39,765 nucleotides of DNA. Source: JALXDT01 sp964634755. GTDB taxonomy: Bacteria; Acidobacteriota; Aminicenantia; JAMOAD01. A program made the position numbers and the translations under genes. Shown piece by piece: positions 32,000-39,765 of the stretch (its first letter is position 1; the number at the start of each line of letters is the position of its first letter). The stretch spans positions 1 to 39,765 of the forward strand of contig CAZWJH010000012.1 of assembly GCA_964634755.1 (NCBI GenBank). The letters run 5' to 3'. The notes below the pieces were generated by a model. The model made no database searches and was not told the origin of the DNA. It saw only the letters and a list, made by a program, of their open reading frames with translations.

Positions 32000-32474
32000 A
32001 ATAGGTCTTGGATATGATAAGCATAAATTAATATCTCCGGGAGAGTTTATAATCCTCGGAAATATTAAAATACCGTATAAAAAAAAGTTTATAGCACATT
32101 CAGACGGTGATGTTCTTATTCATTCAATAATCGATGGAATATTCGGAGCACTGGGAGAAAGCGATATTGGGACGCACTTTCCTGATACTGATTCAAAATA
32201 CAAAGATATAGATTCCTTAATTCTGCTGAAAGAAACCGTTAAAATAATGAAAGAAAAAGGTTTCCATATTGAGAATATTGACAGCACTATAATTGCAGAA
32301 GAACCAAAACTTGCTCCTTATATCGAGATGATTAAAGAAAGATTAGCTCCTGTCCTTGAAGTTAATAAAAAACTAATCTCAATTAAAGCAAAAACAGACG
32401 AAGGGACCGGAGATGTAGGAGAAAAAAGAGCTATAAAGGTCTTTTCAATAGTCCTTCTTAAATCTAAAACATGA
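31989..32474 (+). CDS. ispF: 2-C-methyl-D-erythritol 2,4-cyclodiphosphate synthase
   Basis: MEP-pathway zinc enzyme that forms the cyclic diphosphate; about 161 residues. The metal ligands are in GLGYDKH (Asp10 and His12) and HSDGDVLIHSIIDG. DIGTHFPDTD and IKAKTDEGTGDVGEKRAI follow, the latter normally reading KxTTxE in this family. An ATG at 31983 is in frame two codons earlier, but the AAGGAG at 31977-31982 is spaced correctly (6 nt) only for the ATG at 31989. The gene starts inside the last codons of the hybrid kinase, so the two are probably co-translated. ispD is not adjacent, although it often is in other bacteria. Confidence 0.94.
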   Translation: MKIRIGLGYDKHKLISPGEFIILGNIKIPYKKKFIAHSDGDVLIHSIIDGIFGALGESDIGTHFPDTDSKYKDIDSLILLKETVKIMKEKGFHIENIDSTIIAEEPKLAPYIEMIKERLAPVLEVNKKLISIKAKTDEGTGDVGEKRAIKVFSIVLLKSKT

Positions 32475-32503
32475 AGATCAGCATACATTCTACCTTTGAA
32501 TTC

Positions 32504-32532
32504 TTGACAACATCTATCTTTTACGGTAAAGT
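32504..32532 (+). promoter_or_regulatory. Promoter of the mogA-pepT-yhaM-gltP-batA unit
   Basis: A perfect TTGACA (32504-32509), 17-nt spacer, TAAAGT (32527-32532). The ATG at 32538 follows after only 5 bases without a ribosome site, so the first gene is predicted to be leaderless. Confidence 0.65.
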
Positions 32533-32537
32533 TCAAA

Positions 32538-33035
32538 ATGATTAATTCTATAGTAATAGTACTGAGCGACAGGGCTTCCCAAGGAGTTAGAGAAGACAAA
32601 AGCGGAGAAATATTGGTAAGACTTCTTGAAGATAATGGTTTTGAAGTAAAGGAAAAAATAATAATTCCTGATGAAAAATTCCTTCTTGAAAATCTTTTAA
32701 ATGAATATATAAATAAAGTTGACATGATAATAACCTCAGGAGGTACCGGTATTACAGACAGAGATATAACCCCTGACATAACTTTAAAATTTATAAAAAA
32801 AAGGCTTGAAGGAATAGAATATGCAATGATTCACTATGGCCTAAAACATACTCCCATGGCAGCAATATCAAGAGCTGTAGCTGGGTTAAATGGTAATACA
32901 CTAATAATTAATTTACCAGGGAATCCCAATGCAATAGAGCAAAATTTTTTACCTTTAATTCCTGCAATAAAACATCTCTTTCAGAAACTTAAAAATCAGG
33001 AAGAGGATTGCAGTGAGCAAATAAAAAGATTATAG
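32538..33035 (+). CDS. MogA/MoaB-family molybdopterin protein
   Basis: A 165-residue protein of the MogA/MoaB fold, whose members adenylylate molybdopterin before metal insertion. Motifs are VLSDRASQGVREDKSG at the N-terminus, MIITSGGTGITDRDITPD (MPT-binding, about 72-89) and the C-terminal LIINLPGNPNAIEQNFLPLIPAIKHLF. MogA and MoaB differ little in sequence, and some MoaB homologues are inactive, so I give no symbol. No other molybdenum-cofactor gene lies in the window. The transcript start is predicted at the ATG itself. It is the first gene of a five-gene unit of mixed functions. Confidence 0.85.
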   Translation: MINSIVIVLSDRASQGVREDKSGEILVRLLEDNGFEVKEKIIIPDEKFLLENLLNEYINKVDMIITSGGTGITDRDITPDITLKFIKKRLEGIEYAMIHYGLKHTPMAAISRAVAGLNGNTLIINLPGNPNAIEQNFLPLIPAIKHLFQKLKNQEEDCSEQIKRL

Positions 33036-33044
33036 GAGGAAAAA

Positions 33045-34289
33045 ATGGCTTATAAATATGAAAAATTACTTGACAGATTTTTATCCTATGTAAAAATTGA
33101 CACACAATCAGATGAAAAAAGCGAAACAACTCCCTCTACAAAAAAGCAATTTGACCTTGCTGAACTTCTTGTTGAGGAATTAAAAGATTTGGGTCTTGAA
33201 AATGTAGAAGTTGATGAACACTGCTATGTTTATGCAACATTACCATCTAATATTAAAAACAATAAGTACAAGATAGGTTTAATTTCCCATCTTGACACAG
33301 CCCCTGCGGTAAGCGGAAAAGATGTCAGCCCTGTTATAAACAAAGACTATCAGGGAGGGGACATAATTTTACCCGGTGAAAAAGGAGTGGTAATCAAAGA
33401 AGATGAGAGCCTAAAAAAACACATAGGTGAAGATATTATTACATCAGATGGGACAACACTCTTAGGAGCTGATGATAAAGCCGGTATAGCGGAAATCATG
33501 GAAGCACTTAATTATTTTGTAAATAACCCTGAAGTTCCAAGACCTGAGATAAGAGTTGCTTTTACTCCAGATGAAGAAATTGGCAGAGGGACTACTAAGT
33601 TTGATAAGGAAAAATTTGGTGCCCAGTTTGCATATACAATTGACGGTGGAGCTGATGGAGAGATAGAGGATGAAAACTTTAATGCAGACTCAATGATAAT
33701 AAAATTCAAAGGAATAAATGTTCATCCGGGTTATGCAAAAGGGAAAATGATAAATGCTATAAAATTAGCAGGTGAATTTTTATCTCTTCTTCCTAAAGAT
33801 ACAATGAGCCCTGAAACCACTGAAAAAAGAGAAGGATATGTACATCCCGTTGAAATCTCAGGAATTGAGGAAGAAACTACAATCTTTTTTATAATAAGGG
33901 ATTTTGTTGAAAGTGAACTTAAAAAGAAAGAGGAATTTTTAGAGAAACTGGTTAAAAAGGTTATTGCAAAACACCCGGGAGCCGACTATTCTGTGGAAGT
34001 AAAAGAATCTTATAGAAATATGAAAGAGATATTGGATAAGTATCCCGATGTTTTAAATTTAGCTATTAAAGCAATAGAAATGGCAGGTGTAAAACCTGTT
34101 AAAACACCAATAAGAGGAGGAACAGACGGAGCAAAACTTTCCTTTATGGGAATTCCAACACCAAACATTTTTACTGGCGGACATAATTTTCATTCCAAGA
34201 GAGAATGGATTAGCTATCAATCAATGGAAAGAGCAGTGGATGTTATAATTAATTTAATAAAGCTTTGGGCAGAAAAAAATAATGAGTGA
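33045..34289 (+). CDS. pepT: Tripeptide aminopeptidase (peptidase T)
   Basis: A 414-residue M20B zinc peptidase that removes the N-terminal residue of tripeptides in the cytoplasm. Motifs in order are FLSYVKIDTQSDE, ISHLDTAP (His82 and Asp84), LLGADDKAGIAEIM (bridging Asp), TPDEEIGRGTTKFD (catalytic Glu), YTIDGGADGEIEDENFNADS, HPGYAKGKMINA and the C-terminal IRGGTDGAKLSFMGIPTPN and GGHNFHSKREWI. All PepT diagnostic blocks are present. A strong AGGAGG site lies 6 nt before the ATG. It overlaps the next gene by 8 nt. Confidence 0.96.
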   Translation: MAYKYEKLLDRFLSYVKIDTQSDEKSETTPSTKKQFDLAELLVEELKDLGLENVEVDEHCYVYATLPSNIKNNKYKIGLISHLDTAPAVSGKDVSPVINKDYQGGDIILPGEKGVVIKEDESLKKHIGEDIITSDGTTLLGADDKAGIAEIMEALNYFVNNPEVPRPEIRVAFTPDEEIGRGTTKFDKEKFGAQFAYTIDGGADGEIEDENFNADSMIIKFKGINVHPGYAKGKMINAIKLAGEFLSLLPKDTMSPETTEKREGYVHPVEISGIEEETTIFFIIRDFVESELKKKEEFLEKLVKKVIAKHPGADYSVEVKESYRNMKEILDKYPDVLNLAIKAIEMAGVKPVKTPIRGGTDGAKLSFMGIPTPNIFTGGHNFHSKREWISYQSMERAVDVIINLIKLWAEKNNE

Positions 34290-35223
34290 TAGGATAAAGG
34301 ACCTCAAACTAAACAAACAATCAAAAGGATATTATTCTGTAAAAAGTAAAAAAGTAAAACTCACTAAAACAAATAAGGAATATATAGACCTGGTTTTTGA
34401 AGATAAAACGGGAGAAATCAATGGCAAGGTCTGGGATAATGTAGAACTTCTGAATCCAACTTTTGATGAAGGAGATATTGTCTATGTTGAAGGATTTGTA
34501 GAAACTTATAATGATAAAAATCAATTAAGAGTTCAAAAAATCAGGAAACTATACGAGGATGAAGTTGACCCTTCCACTATTCTTCCTTCAGCCGAAGAAT
34601 CTTCTGAAAAAATGTGGAGTAAAATACAAGAATTAATTAAGAAAAATGTAAGAAATCCCTTTCTACTTGAACTTTTAAAAAGACTCTTAAGTAAATATGA
34701 AAAAAAGCTAAAGATTTGGCCGGGAGCAAGAAAGGTTCATCATAGTTACTTAGGAGGCCTATTGGAACACACTCTTGCAGTAACAGAGATTAGTGAATTT
34801 TTATCTCAAAAATATGACCTTGATAAAGATTTAACCATCACAGGAGCAATCCTTCATGATATAGGTAAATTAGAAGAGATAAAAAGTCCTACTAAAAAAA
34901 AAGAGACAGAAAAAGGACTCCTTTTGGGACATATAATAATAGGAGTCCAAATTCTGAAGGAAGAAAGTGAAAGGATCATTGGTTTTCCGGAAGATCTTTT
35001 AAATCGTTTAACACATCTCATAATATCCCATCATGGTAATTATGAATTCGGAGCTTACCAGCTCCCTATAACAAAAGAAGCTCTTGCTCTTCACTTTGCG
35101 GATTTTATAGATTCACAAATGAATATATTTGAAAATATTCTCAAAAATCATACTGGTGACTCAATAGCAACAGAGTATGATTACCGAATAGGAAGAAAAC
35201 TTTTTACGGGGGATAAAGAATGA
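34282..35223 (+). CDS. YhaM-like 3'-5' exoribonuclease (OB + HD domains)
   Basis: A 313-residue protein with an N-terminal OB-fold nucleic-acid-binding domain (about 15-90, including KTGEINGKVWDN and GDIVYVEGFVETYNDKNQLRVQKI) and a C-terminal HD phosphohydrolase domain. The metal ligands are HHSYLGGLLEHT (His153/154 and His163), AILHDIGK (His192 and Asp193) and LIISHHGNYEFG. This combination is that of YhaM/Cbf1, a 3'-5' exonuclease acting on RNA (and DNA) with Mn2+. The length matches. It is best known in Firmicutes but occurs elsewhere. It overlaps pepT by 8 nt and gltP by 4 nt (ATGA). Confidence 0.87.
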   Translation: MSDRIKDLKLNKQSKGYYSVKSKKVKLTKTNKEYIDLVFEDKTGEINGKVWDNVELLNPTFDEGDIVYVEGFVETYNDKNQLRVQKIRKLYEDEVDPSTILPSAEESSEKMWSKIQELIKKNVRNPFLLELLKRLLSKYEKKLKIWPGARKVHHSYLGGLLEHTLAVTEISEFLSQKYDLDKDLTITGAILHDIGKLEEIKSPTKKKETEKGLLLGHIIIGVQILKEESERIIGFPEDLLNRLTHLIISHHGNYEFGAYQLPITKEALALHFADFIDSQMNIFENILKNHTGDSIATEYDYRIGRKLFTGDKE

Positions 35224-36455
35224 AATTTTGGAGAAACATGGAGCTTCATACTAAGATAATTTTAGGTCTTGTCTTTGGAGCAGCTTTTGGAGTAATAGTT
35301 GGTCCCAAAGCAGAACTTCTAAAACCTATTGGGGACATCTTTTTAAGATTGATTACTATGATTGTTTTACCATTAGTCTTTTCATCTCTATTCGTAGGGA
35401 CAGCCAGCCTCGGAGATATAAAAAAATTAGGAAGAATAGGAGCTAAAACTTTGCTTTTCTACTTCGGCACAACAATAATAGCCATAGTAATAGGCCTTTT
35501 GGCTGTTAACATTTTACAACCAGGGAAATACATAAAAAAGGAAACAAAAGATCAATTATATAAAAATTATATAAAAAGCGAAAAAATTAATATTAACAAA
35601 GTACAAAAGAGATCCTTAGTTGATACTTTTGTCAATATCATACCAAAAAATCCTGTAAAATCATTTGTAAACTCAGATATGCTTCAGGTTATTTTTCTTG
35701 CAATCATATTTGGTATTGCAGCAACTCTTTTGCCAAAGGAGAGAGGAGAGCCTCTTTTAAACTTTTTCAATTCTGTAAGTGATGTTAGTATTAAAGTAGT
35801 GGACATAATTATGAAATTTGCTCCTTACGGAGTCTTCGCGCTCCTTGCAGCTATTATTGGTAAATATGGCTATAAAATTCTTGTCACCCTTTTTACCTAC
35901 TCAATGACCGTAATAATAGCCCTTTTGATACATACTTTTATAATTTTGCCTTTCTTTGTTAAATTCCTAAGCAAAATAAGTATAAAAGAATTTCTAAAAA
36001 AGATGAGAGAAGTTATGCTTCTTGCATTCTCAACATCATCATCAAATGCAACATTACCGGTAACAATGGAAACAGTTGAAAAAAAATTTAAAGTACCTTC
36101 TTATATCTCAAGCTTTGTCCTTCCTCTTGGAGCAACAATAAACATGGATGGAACAGGATTGTATCAGGGCGTTGCAGCTGTCTTTATTGCACAAGTCTAC
36201 GGAATTCATTTGGGATTAAGTGGGCAAATTACAATTGTTCTAACTGCAACTCTTGCCTCTGTTGGAACCGCTGGAGTTCCGGGAGTAGGAATTATAACTT
36301 TAGCTATGATTTTAAGGGCGATAAATGTTCCACTTGAAGGAATAGCTCTTATCCTGGGTGTGGATAGAATTCTTGATATGTTGAGAACAGTAAGCAATGT
36401 TTTAGGTGATGCTGCAGCTACCATTGTTATAGCAAAAAGCGAAAAAGAGATCTGA
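35220..36455 (+). CDS. Dicarboxylate/amino-acid:cation symporter (DAACS, GltP/GltT family)
   Basis: An inner-membrane sodium- or proton-coupled importer of glutamate, aspartate or C4-dicarboxylates, 411 residues. The family signatures are the hairpin-1 serine motif STSSSNATLP (about 270-279), the NMDGT motif in transmembrane segment 7 (about 308-312), hairpin 2 with GVPGVGIITLAMIL, and the last segment with VDRILDMLRTVSNVLGDAAATIV. The Asp and Arg in this segment bind the substrate amino and carboxyl groups; the Arg in DMLRT agrees with acidic substrates. A charged extracellular insertion (about 105-145) is longer than in minimal members. Its start overlaps the exonuclease stop and its stop abuts the VWA gene. 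Confidence 0.93.
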   Translation: MKFWRNMELHTKIILGLVFGAAFGVIVGPKAELLKPIGDIFLRLITMIVLPLVFSSLFVGTASLGDIKKLGRIGAKTLLFYFGTTIIAIVIGLLAVNILQPGKYIKKETKDQLYKNYIKSEKININKVQKRSLVDTFVNIIPKNPVKSFVNSDMLQVIFLAIIFGIAATLLPKERGEPLLNFFNSVSDVSIKVVDIIMKFAPYGVFALLAAIIGKYGYKILVTLFTYSMTVIIALLIHTFIILPFFVKFLSKISIKEFLKKMREVMLLAFSTSSSNATLPVTMETVEKKFKVPSYISSFVLPLGATINMDGTGLYQGVAAVFIAQVYGIHLGLSGQITIVLTATLASVGTAGVPGVGIITLAMILRAINVPLEGIALILGVDRILDMLRTVSNVLGDAAATIVIAKSEKEI

Positions 36456-37424
36456 ATGAGATTTCTTTACCCCTATTTTGCTTTCCTAATAATTTTAGTT
36501 TTTTTTGTTTATTTCTTAAAATTCAAAAAAAAATCTTTCGCTAAAACTTTAGCGTTTTCAAAGATAAGTATTAAGAACAGTAGCAAATTCACCCACAAGA
36601 TTATATATTTAATTGAAATTATTGCTTTTGTCTTCTTAATATTAGCACTAATGAGACCTCAAACCGGGGAAAAAAGTATAGAGCAGAGCTTTAGTGCTTA
36701 CTCAATAATGGTTGTTATGGACAACTCTACGAGTATGCTTGCAGCAGATCTGAAACCATCAAGATTTGATGTGGCTAAAAAGGTTATATCGGAGTTTATC
36801 TCAAAAAGAAAGGGAGATCTAATCGGGCTTACGATTTTCGCAGGCGAATCAGTTACACTTATCCCAATAACTTTAAATCACCAAATGATAATAGACACAT
36901 TAAAAAACCTTAAAATGGGAATCTTGGAAGACGGAACCGCTATTGGGATGGGATTGATATCCGCAATCTCATCTTTAAAAGAGAGTAAAGCAAAAACAAA
37001 GACAATAGTTATACTAACAGATGGAAATAATAATATGGGAGATATATCACCCGAAGAGGCAACAAAAATTGCAAAAGAATTCGGCATAAAAATTTACACA
37101 ATAGGAGTAGGAGCATTAAATGAAGCCCCCTACCCTGTTAAAACCCCTTTTGGAATAAGATATGTTAAAGTTAAAGTTAATTTTAATGAGGAAATTCTAA
37201 AAAAAATTGCTAAGGAAACAGGAGGACTCTACTTCAGAGCAACGGATAATAAAAAAATGAAAATGATATTTGAACAAATAGATAAACTTGAAAAAAACAG
37301 ATTTAAAATAAATCTGAAAATCACATACAAAGATAAATTTCAGATTCCTCTTACCATATCACTCTTAATGTTTCTTATCGCATTTTTTCTTGAAAAATTT
37401 ATTTTTGTAATCACGGAAATATAG
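36456..37424 (+). CDS. BatA-like membrane VWA-domain protein
   Basis: A 322-residue protein with two N-terminal transmembrane segments (about 5-21 and 48-66, the second ending in LALMRPQ, diagnostic of BatA/BatB proteins). A von Willebrand A domain (about 83-275) with a complete MIDAS motif DNSTS (Asp89, Ser91 and Ser93) follows, then a C-terminal transmembrane segment. Bat proteins usually sit with a MoxR-type AAA ATPase and a DUF58 protein, none of which is visible here. The start directly follows the gltP stop. Envelope integrity or metal-dependent protein assembly has been proposed for such proteins, but the role here is open. It is convergent with the next gene, only 2 nt apart. Confidence 0.85.
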   Translation: MRFLYPYFAFLIILVFFVYFLKFKKKSFAKTLAFSKISIKNSSKFTHKIIYLIEIIAFVFLILALMRPQTGEKSIEQSFSAYSIMVVMDNSTSMLAADLKPSRFDVAKKVISEFISKRKGDLIGLTIFAGESVTLIPITLNHQMIIDTLKNLKMGILEDGTAIGMGLISAISSLKESKAKTKTIVILTDGNNNMGDISPEEATKIAKEFGIKIYTIGVGALNEAPYPVKTPFGIRYVKVKVNFNEEILKKIAKETGGLYFRATDNKKMKMIFEQIDKLEKNRFKINLKITYKDKFQIPLTISLLMFLIAFFLEKFIFVITEI

Positions 37425-37426
37425 TC

Positions 37427-39583
37427 CTATTTAAAAATAAGCACAACTGAAGGTTTTTTTCTGTCAAAATTTTCCAAATTCTTTATCTTAAAAAAGAATG
37501 GGTAAAAATAAATACTTCTCTTTGTATACTTCCTATTTATCCTTATTTCTTTAACCTCTTTTTTCTTCAGAATTCCTTTAAATACAGTCCGAATATCAAA
37601 TTTAATAACTAATTTTTGGTTGATGTTTGATTTTATTATGAGAACAATCTCTCTTTTTCTTTTCGAAAATACAGGCAAAAATTTTTCGCCAACAGCAAAA
37701 ATTTCTATTTCATTATTCTCATTTTGGTTGATACTTCCCATTGCTTTAATAACTATGATATTATTCCCAATTCTGAAGTTTTTATGATATTTTTTTGTTG
37801 AAAAAAATGGAAATATTAAATAGATAATAACAAAAGCTATCATAACTATTCCCAAAAAATAAAAAACAATTTTCTCCCTCCTTTTGAGTAAAAGATAAGT
37901 CAAGATAAGTATTAACATTAACCAAACTAAATTAGGCTTATAACTATAATTTTTTATTTTTAAAAATGAAGGGAAAAAGGAGGGGAGATCAAAAAAAGAA
38001 TTTCTTAAAAATGAAAAAAGGGCAGAAGCTCTTGTTTTAACTTCATGGGTAGTAGTTTGATACATGAGAAGAGGAAATCTTAAAAGTGTAAAACCTAGAA
38101 AAAGGGAGCACGAAGATAAAATTGCAAAAATCCTTTTATTCAAATCATTCCAATTTTCCTTCAAATAAAGGAAAATAATAAAAACTAAAAACCAGATGAA
38201 AGAAGAAATAGGTCTTGCTGGAGGACAGTACCCTCCCCTGTGAGTATTAAAAGCATAGTTAAAAAGATGGACAAAAAATGGAATACTTAAAAGCCAATAC
38301 TTTTTATATTTTTTTCTAAAAAAGATAAAAAAGGATGGGAAGATAAACAAGAATACAGGGAAATAAAACAATAAGCCATCCCTTTGATCAAAAAAATAAT
38401 TAAAGAAAGAATCAATTCTCAAATAAAGAGGGATTTCCTTGAAACTAAAAATTAAATGAATTAAATACTTCTTTTTTTCGGGGGTTAAAACACCATTGTA
38501 AATAGCCAAAAGAGAAAATGTTCCATATGAATTATAAATATATAGGAAAAATAAGATAAGTGATACAAACAATGGAATGAAACTTAATACTTTTCTACCC
38601 TCAAATATTTTTAACTTTTCCTTTATCAGAAGGATAAATAAAAGAGTCAAGATTATCAAAATCGCTTTTACCCCAGCCCAAACCAACACAGACATAGAAA
38701 TTGAAACAATTAAATAGTTCTTTTTTTCAAAATAGAAATTGTTTATTGCTAAAAGCATTAGAAAGCTTAAGAATATTACAGGATATAGATGTACAGAAAA
38801 AAATAGATAAGGAGTTAAAAGAAAACTTAATATCGTAATATAAAAGGCATCCTTTTCATCAATCTTTGAAAATCTCAAAAAGGTAAAAAATTGAACAGCC
38901 AACATAATTGCCCAAAAGGCAATTCCCAACCTTATAATAATAAAATAAAAAACCTTCGTTTTCACGATTTCAGCTAAAATAAAAAAAGGTAAAATCATAA
39001 AGGAGATAGCAGGAAGATGAAAAGAGTAAATATAGTTTCTTCCCTTAATTCCAAAGTAACCGTGATATGGTAGAGCTTTCTCTGAATACCAAAAATTACT
39101 TATTTTATTTCTACTTTGATTGTTTGCAATATTAAGGTCTTGATCATATAAAATGGAGTTTGCAACAACCAAATAATGAGGTTCATCTCCTGAAAAGCCT
39201 ATCTTTCCCAAAAAAGAAAAAATACTCATACTAAATACAAATGTTAAAAAAATTGCAATCTTAACTTCTGGTTTTTTTATTTTTTTATTTTTATTTTCAA
39301 TATAGTAAAGCACAAAAAAATAGATGGCAGGGAGAAAAAGGACATAACTTCTTGAAATTGAATCTCTAATAAATTCAAAATTAATCAATGAAAAAGGTAT
39401 TAACAAAATTAGAGGGGGCATCTTTTTTAAATACAGAGAAATAAATTTTAAATTTCCCTCTATTAACAAAAATATTAAAAAAAAAGAAATCGGGATAATT
39501 AAATAAAGATCATATAGAAAAAAAAATGCAAAAAAAATTATGTTTAAAATAAAGAAAAGTCTTTCACGAAAATTTCTAAACAT
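37427..39583 (-). CDS. Large polytopic membrane protein, probable GT-C glycosyltransferase
   Basis: A 718-residue protein with a dozen or more transmembrane segments and a C-terminal soluble beta-rich part of about 100 residues. After the early segments comes SGDEPHYLVVANSILYDQDL (Asp133-Glu134). A DE pair in the first large external loop is the hallmark of GT-C enzymes (PMT/ArnT-like), which use polyprenyl-phosphate sugars. A second external loop holds KALPYHGYFGIKGRNYIYSFHLPA. I therefore favour a lipid-linked sugar transferase for cell-surface glycans, with moderate confidence. The ATG at 39583 is chosen because a TTGAAA-17-TATATT promoter ends 6 nt before it. Longer frames from an ATG at 39628 or a GTG at 39655 would run through this promoter and lack a ribosome site. 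Confidence 0.65.
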   Translation of the reverse strand: MFRNFRERLFFILNIIFFAFFFLYDLYLIIPISFFLIFLLIEGNLKFISLYLKKMPPLILLIPFSLINFEFIRDSISRSYVLFLPAIYFFVLYYIENKNKKIKKPEVKIAIFLTFVFSMSIFSFLGKIGFSGDEPHYLVVANSILYDQDLNIANNQSRNKISNFWYSEKALPYHGYFGIKGRNYIYSFHLPAISFMILPFFILAEIVKTKVFYFIIIRLGIAFWAIMLAVQFFTFLRFSKIDEKDAFYITILSFLLTPYLFFSVHLYPVIFLSFLMLLAINNFYFEKKNYLIVSISMSVLVWAGVKAILIILTLLFILLIKEKLKIFEGRKVLSFIPLFVSLILFFLYIYNSYGTFSLLAIYNGVLTPEKKKYLIHLIFSFKEIPLYLRIDSFFNYFFDQRDGLLFYFPVFLFIFPSFFIFFRKKYKKYWLLSIPFFVHLFNYAFNTHRGGYCPPARPISSFIWFLVFIIFLYLKENWNDLNKRIFAILSSCSLFLGFTLLRFPLLMYQTTTHEVKTRASALFSFLRNSFFDLPSFFPSFLKIKNYSYKPNLVWLMLILILTYLLLKRREKIVFYFLGIVMIAFVIIYLIFPFFSTKKYHKNFRIGNNIIVIKAMGSINQNENNEIEIFAVGEKFLPVFSKRKREIVLIIKSNINQKLVIKFDIRTVFKGILKKKEVKEIRINRKYTKRSIYFYPFFFKIKNLENFDRKKPSVVLIFK

Positions 39584-39589
39584 AAGAGG

Positions 39590-39618
39590 AATATAACATT
39601 TTAGTAAAAAGTTTTCAA
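39590..39618 (-). promoter_or_regulatory. Promoter of the GT-C-like gene, start predicted at the ATG
   Basis: Minus-strand TTGAAA (39613-39618), 17-nt spacer, TATATT (39590-39595). The ATG (39583) follows after 6 bases with no ribosome site, fitting a leaderless mRNA and deciding the start of the protein. Confidence 0.65.
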
Positions 39619-39641
39619 TAAAAGCCATTGAGCCAAAAGCT

Positions 39642-39670
39642 GAGCAGTCTGCCACGGCGAATTTCTGCTC
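39642..39670. other. Hairpin-forming sequence near the window end
   Basis: GAGCAG (39642-39647) and CTGCTC (39665-39670) can pair around an internal GCC/GGC pair; on the plus strand TTTT follows. This could be a terminator or a structured leader, but no gene is seen reading into it. The remaining bases to 39765 hold no recognisable gene. Confidence 0.3.
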
Positions 39671-39765
39671 TTTTCACTCGCTTTGATCTCCCATTTTTAA
39701 AGTCGAGTACCTGAGCAGATGTTGTCTGAAAAGTCAAGAGGGATATAGGGAAATAATTTAAAATA

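Noticed and set aside
39584..39655. Longer N-terminus of the GT-C-like protein from GTG 39655 or ATG 39628
   Set aside because: The extension would span a -35/-10 pair with a 17-nt spacer and has no ribosome site; its residues show no membrane-protein character until the ATG at 39583.
1..39765. CRISPR arrays, insertion sequences, prophage or integrative elements
   Set aside because: No regularly spaced repeats, transposase, integrase, phage structural or toxin-antitoxin genes are seen, and gene content is housekeeping throughout.

Overview
The window is an AT-rich stretch of bacterial chromosome, densely packed with housekeeping genes and showing no phage, plasmid, IS or CRISPR signature. 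The organism looks like a diderm (Gram-negative type) bacterium. It encodes an outer-membrane beta-barrel protein ending in Phe, an AMIN-domain peptidoglycan amidase, an RseP-type site-2 protease, a Spy/CpxP-like periplasmic protein and the MEP isoprenoid pathway (dxr, ispF). I cannot name the phylum from sequence alone. The order amidase, GerMN, murI is known from deltaproteobacteria and acidobacteria-like lineages, which is only a weak hint. Start codons are ATG with several TTG, and many neighbours overlap by 1-8 nt.

Layout. 3595-31 (minus): tRNA-Val, tRNA-Asp, tmRNA, then amidase, GerMN protein, murI and a phosphoribosyltransferase, apparently one transcription unit from a single strong promoter. 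3724-7928 (plus): YfcE-type phosphodiesterase, a stand-alone PolX N-terminal domain, Maf, and a secreted GH36-like glycosidase. 12028-7996 (minus): M20 peptidase, cutA, outer-membrane barrel, Yip1 protein, thioredoxin-like protein, thiE. 15401-12111 (minus): a soluble multi-PAS hybrid histidine kinase, divergent from a small membrane protein plus Spy-like protein (15513-16382, plus). 19270-16431 (minus): parA, parB, MFS transporter. 21559-19433 (minus): exported M3 oligopeptidase. 21692-25661 (plus): uppS, cdsA, dxr, rseP. 28100-25875 (minus): M24 aminopeptidase and an SDR. 28232-32474 (plus): membrane hybrid kinase and ispF. 32538-37424 (plus): mogA/moaB, pepT, yhaM-like, gltP-like, batA-like. 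39583-37427 (minus): a large GT-C-like membrane protein.

The main cross-cutting observation is about gene starts. Several first genes of transcription units (3724, 21692, 28232, 32538, and 39583 on minus) lie 5-7 nt after a sigma70-like -10 box that has a -35 box 17 bp upstream (17 or 18 bp at 21692). They have no well-placed Shine-Dalgarno sequence, so leaderless mRNAs are predicted. Many internal genes, and the first genes of other units, have strong AGGAGG-type sites. A related oddity is the amidase start, which lies 10 nt after the tmRNA 3' end.

I did not find a clear, new multi-gene defence or biosynthetic system. The best leads are the leaderless promoter class, the tRNA-tmRNA-amidase unit, an HPRT-like enzyme lacking the usual catalytic Asp, an orphan PolX lyase/HhH domain, and a kinase/Spy divergent cassette. 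The longest stretch without a gene is 25662-25874 (213 nt), in which I see nothing convincing.
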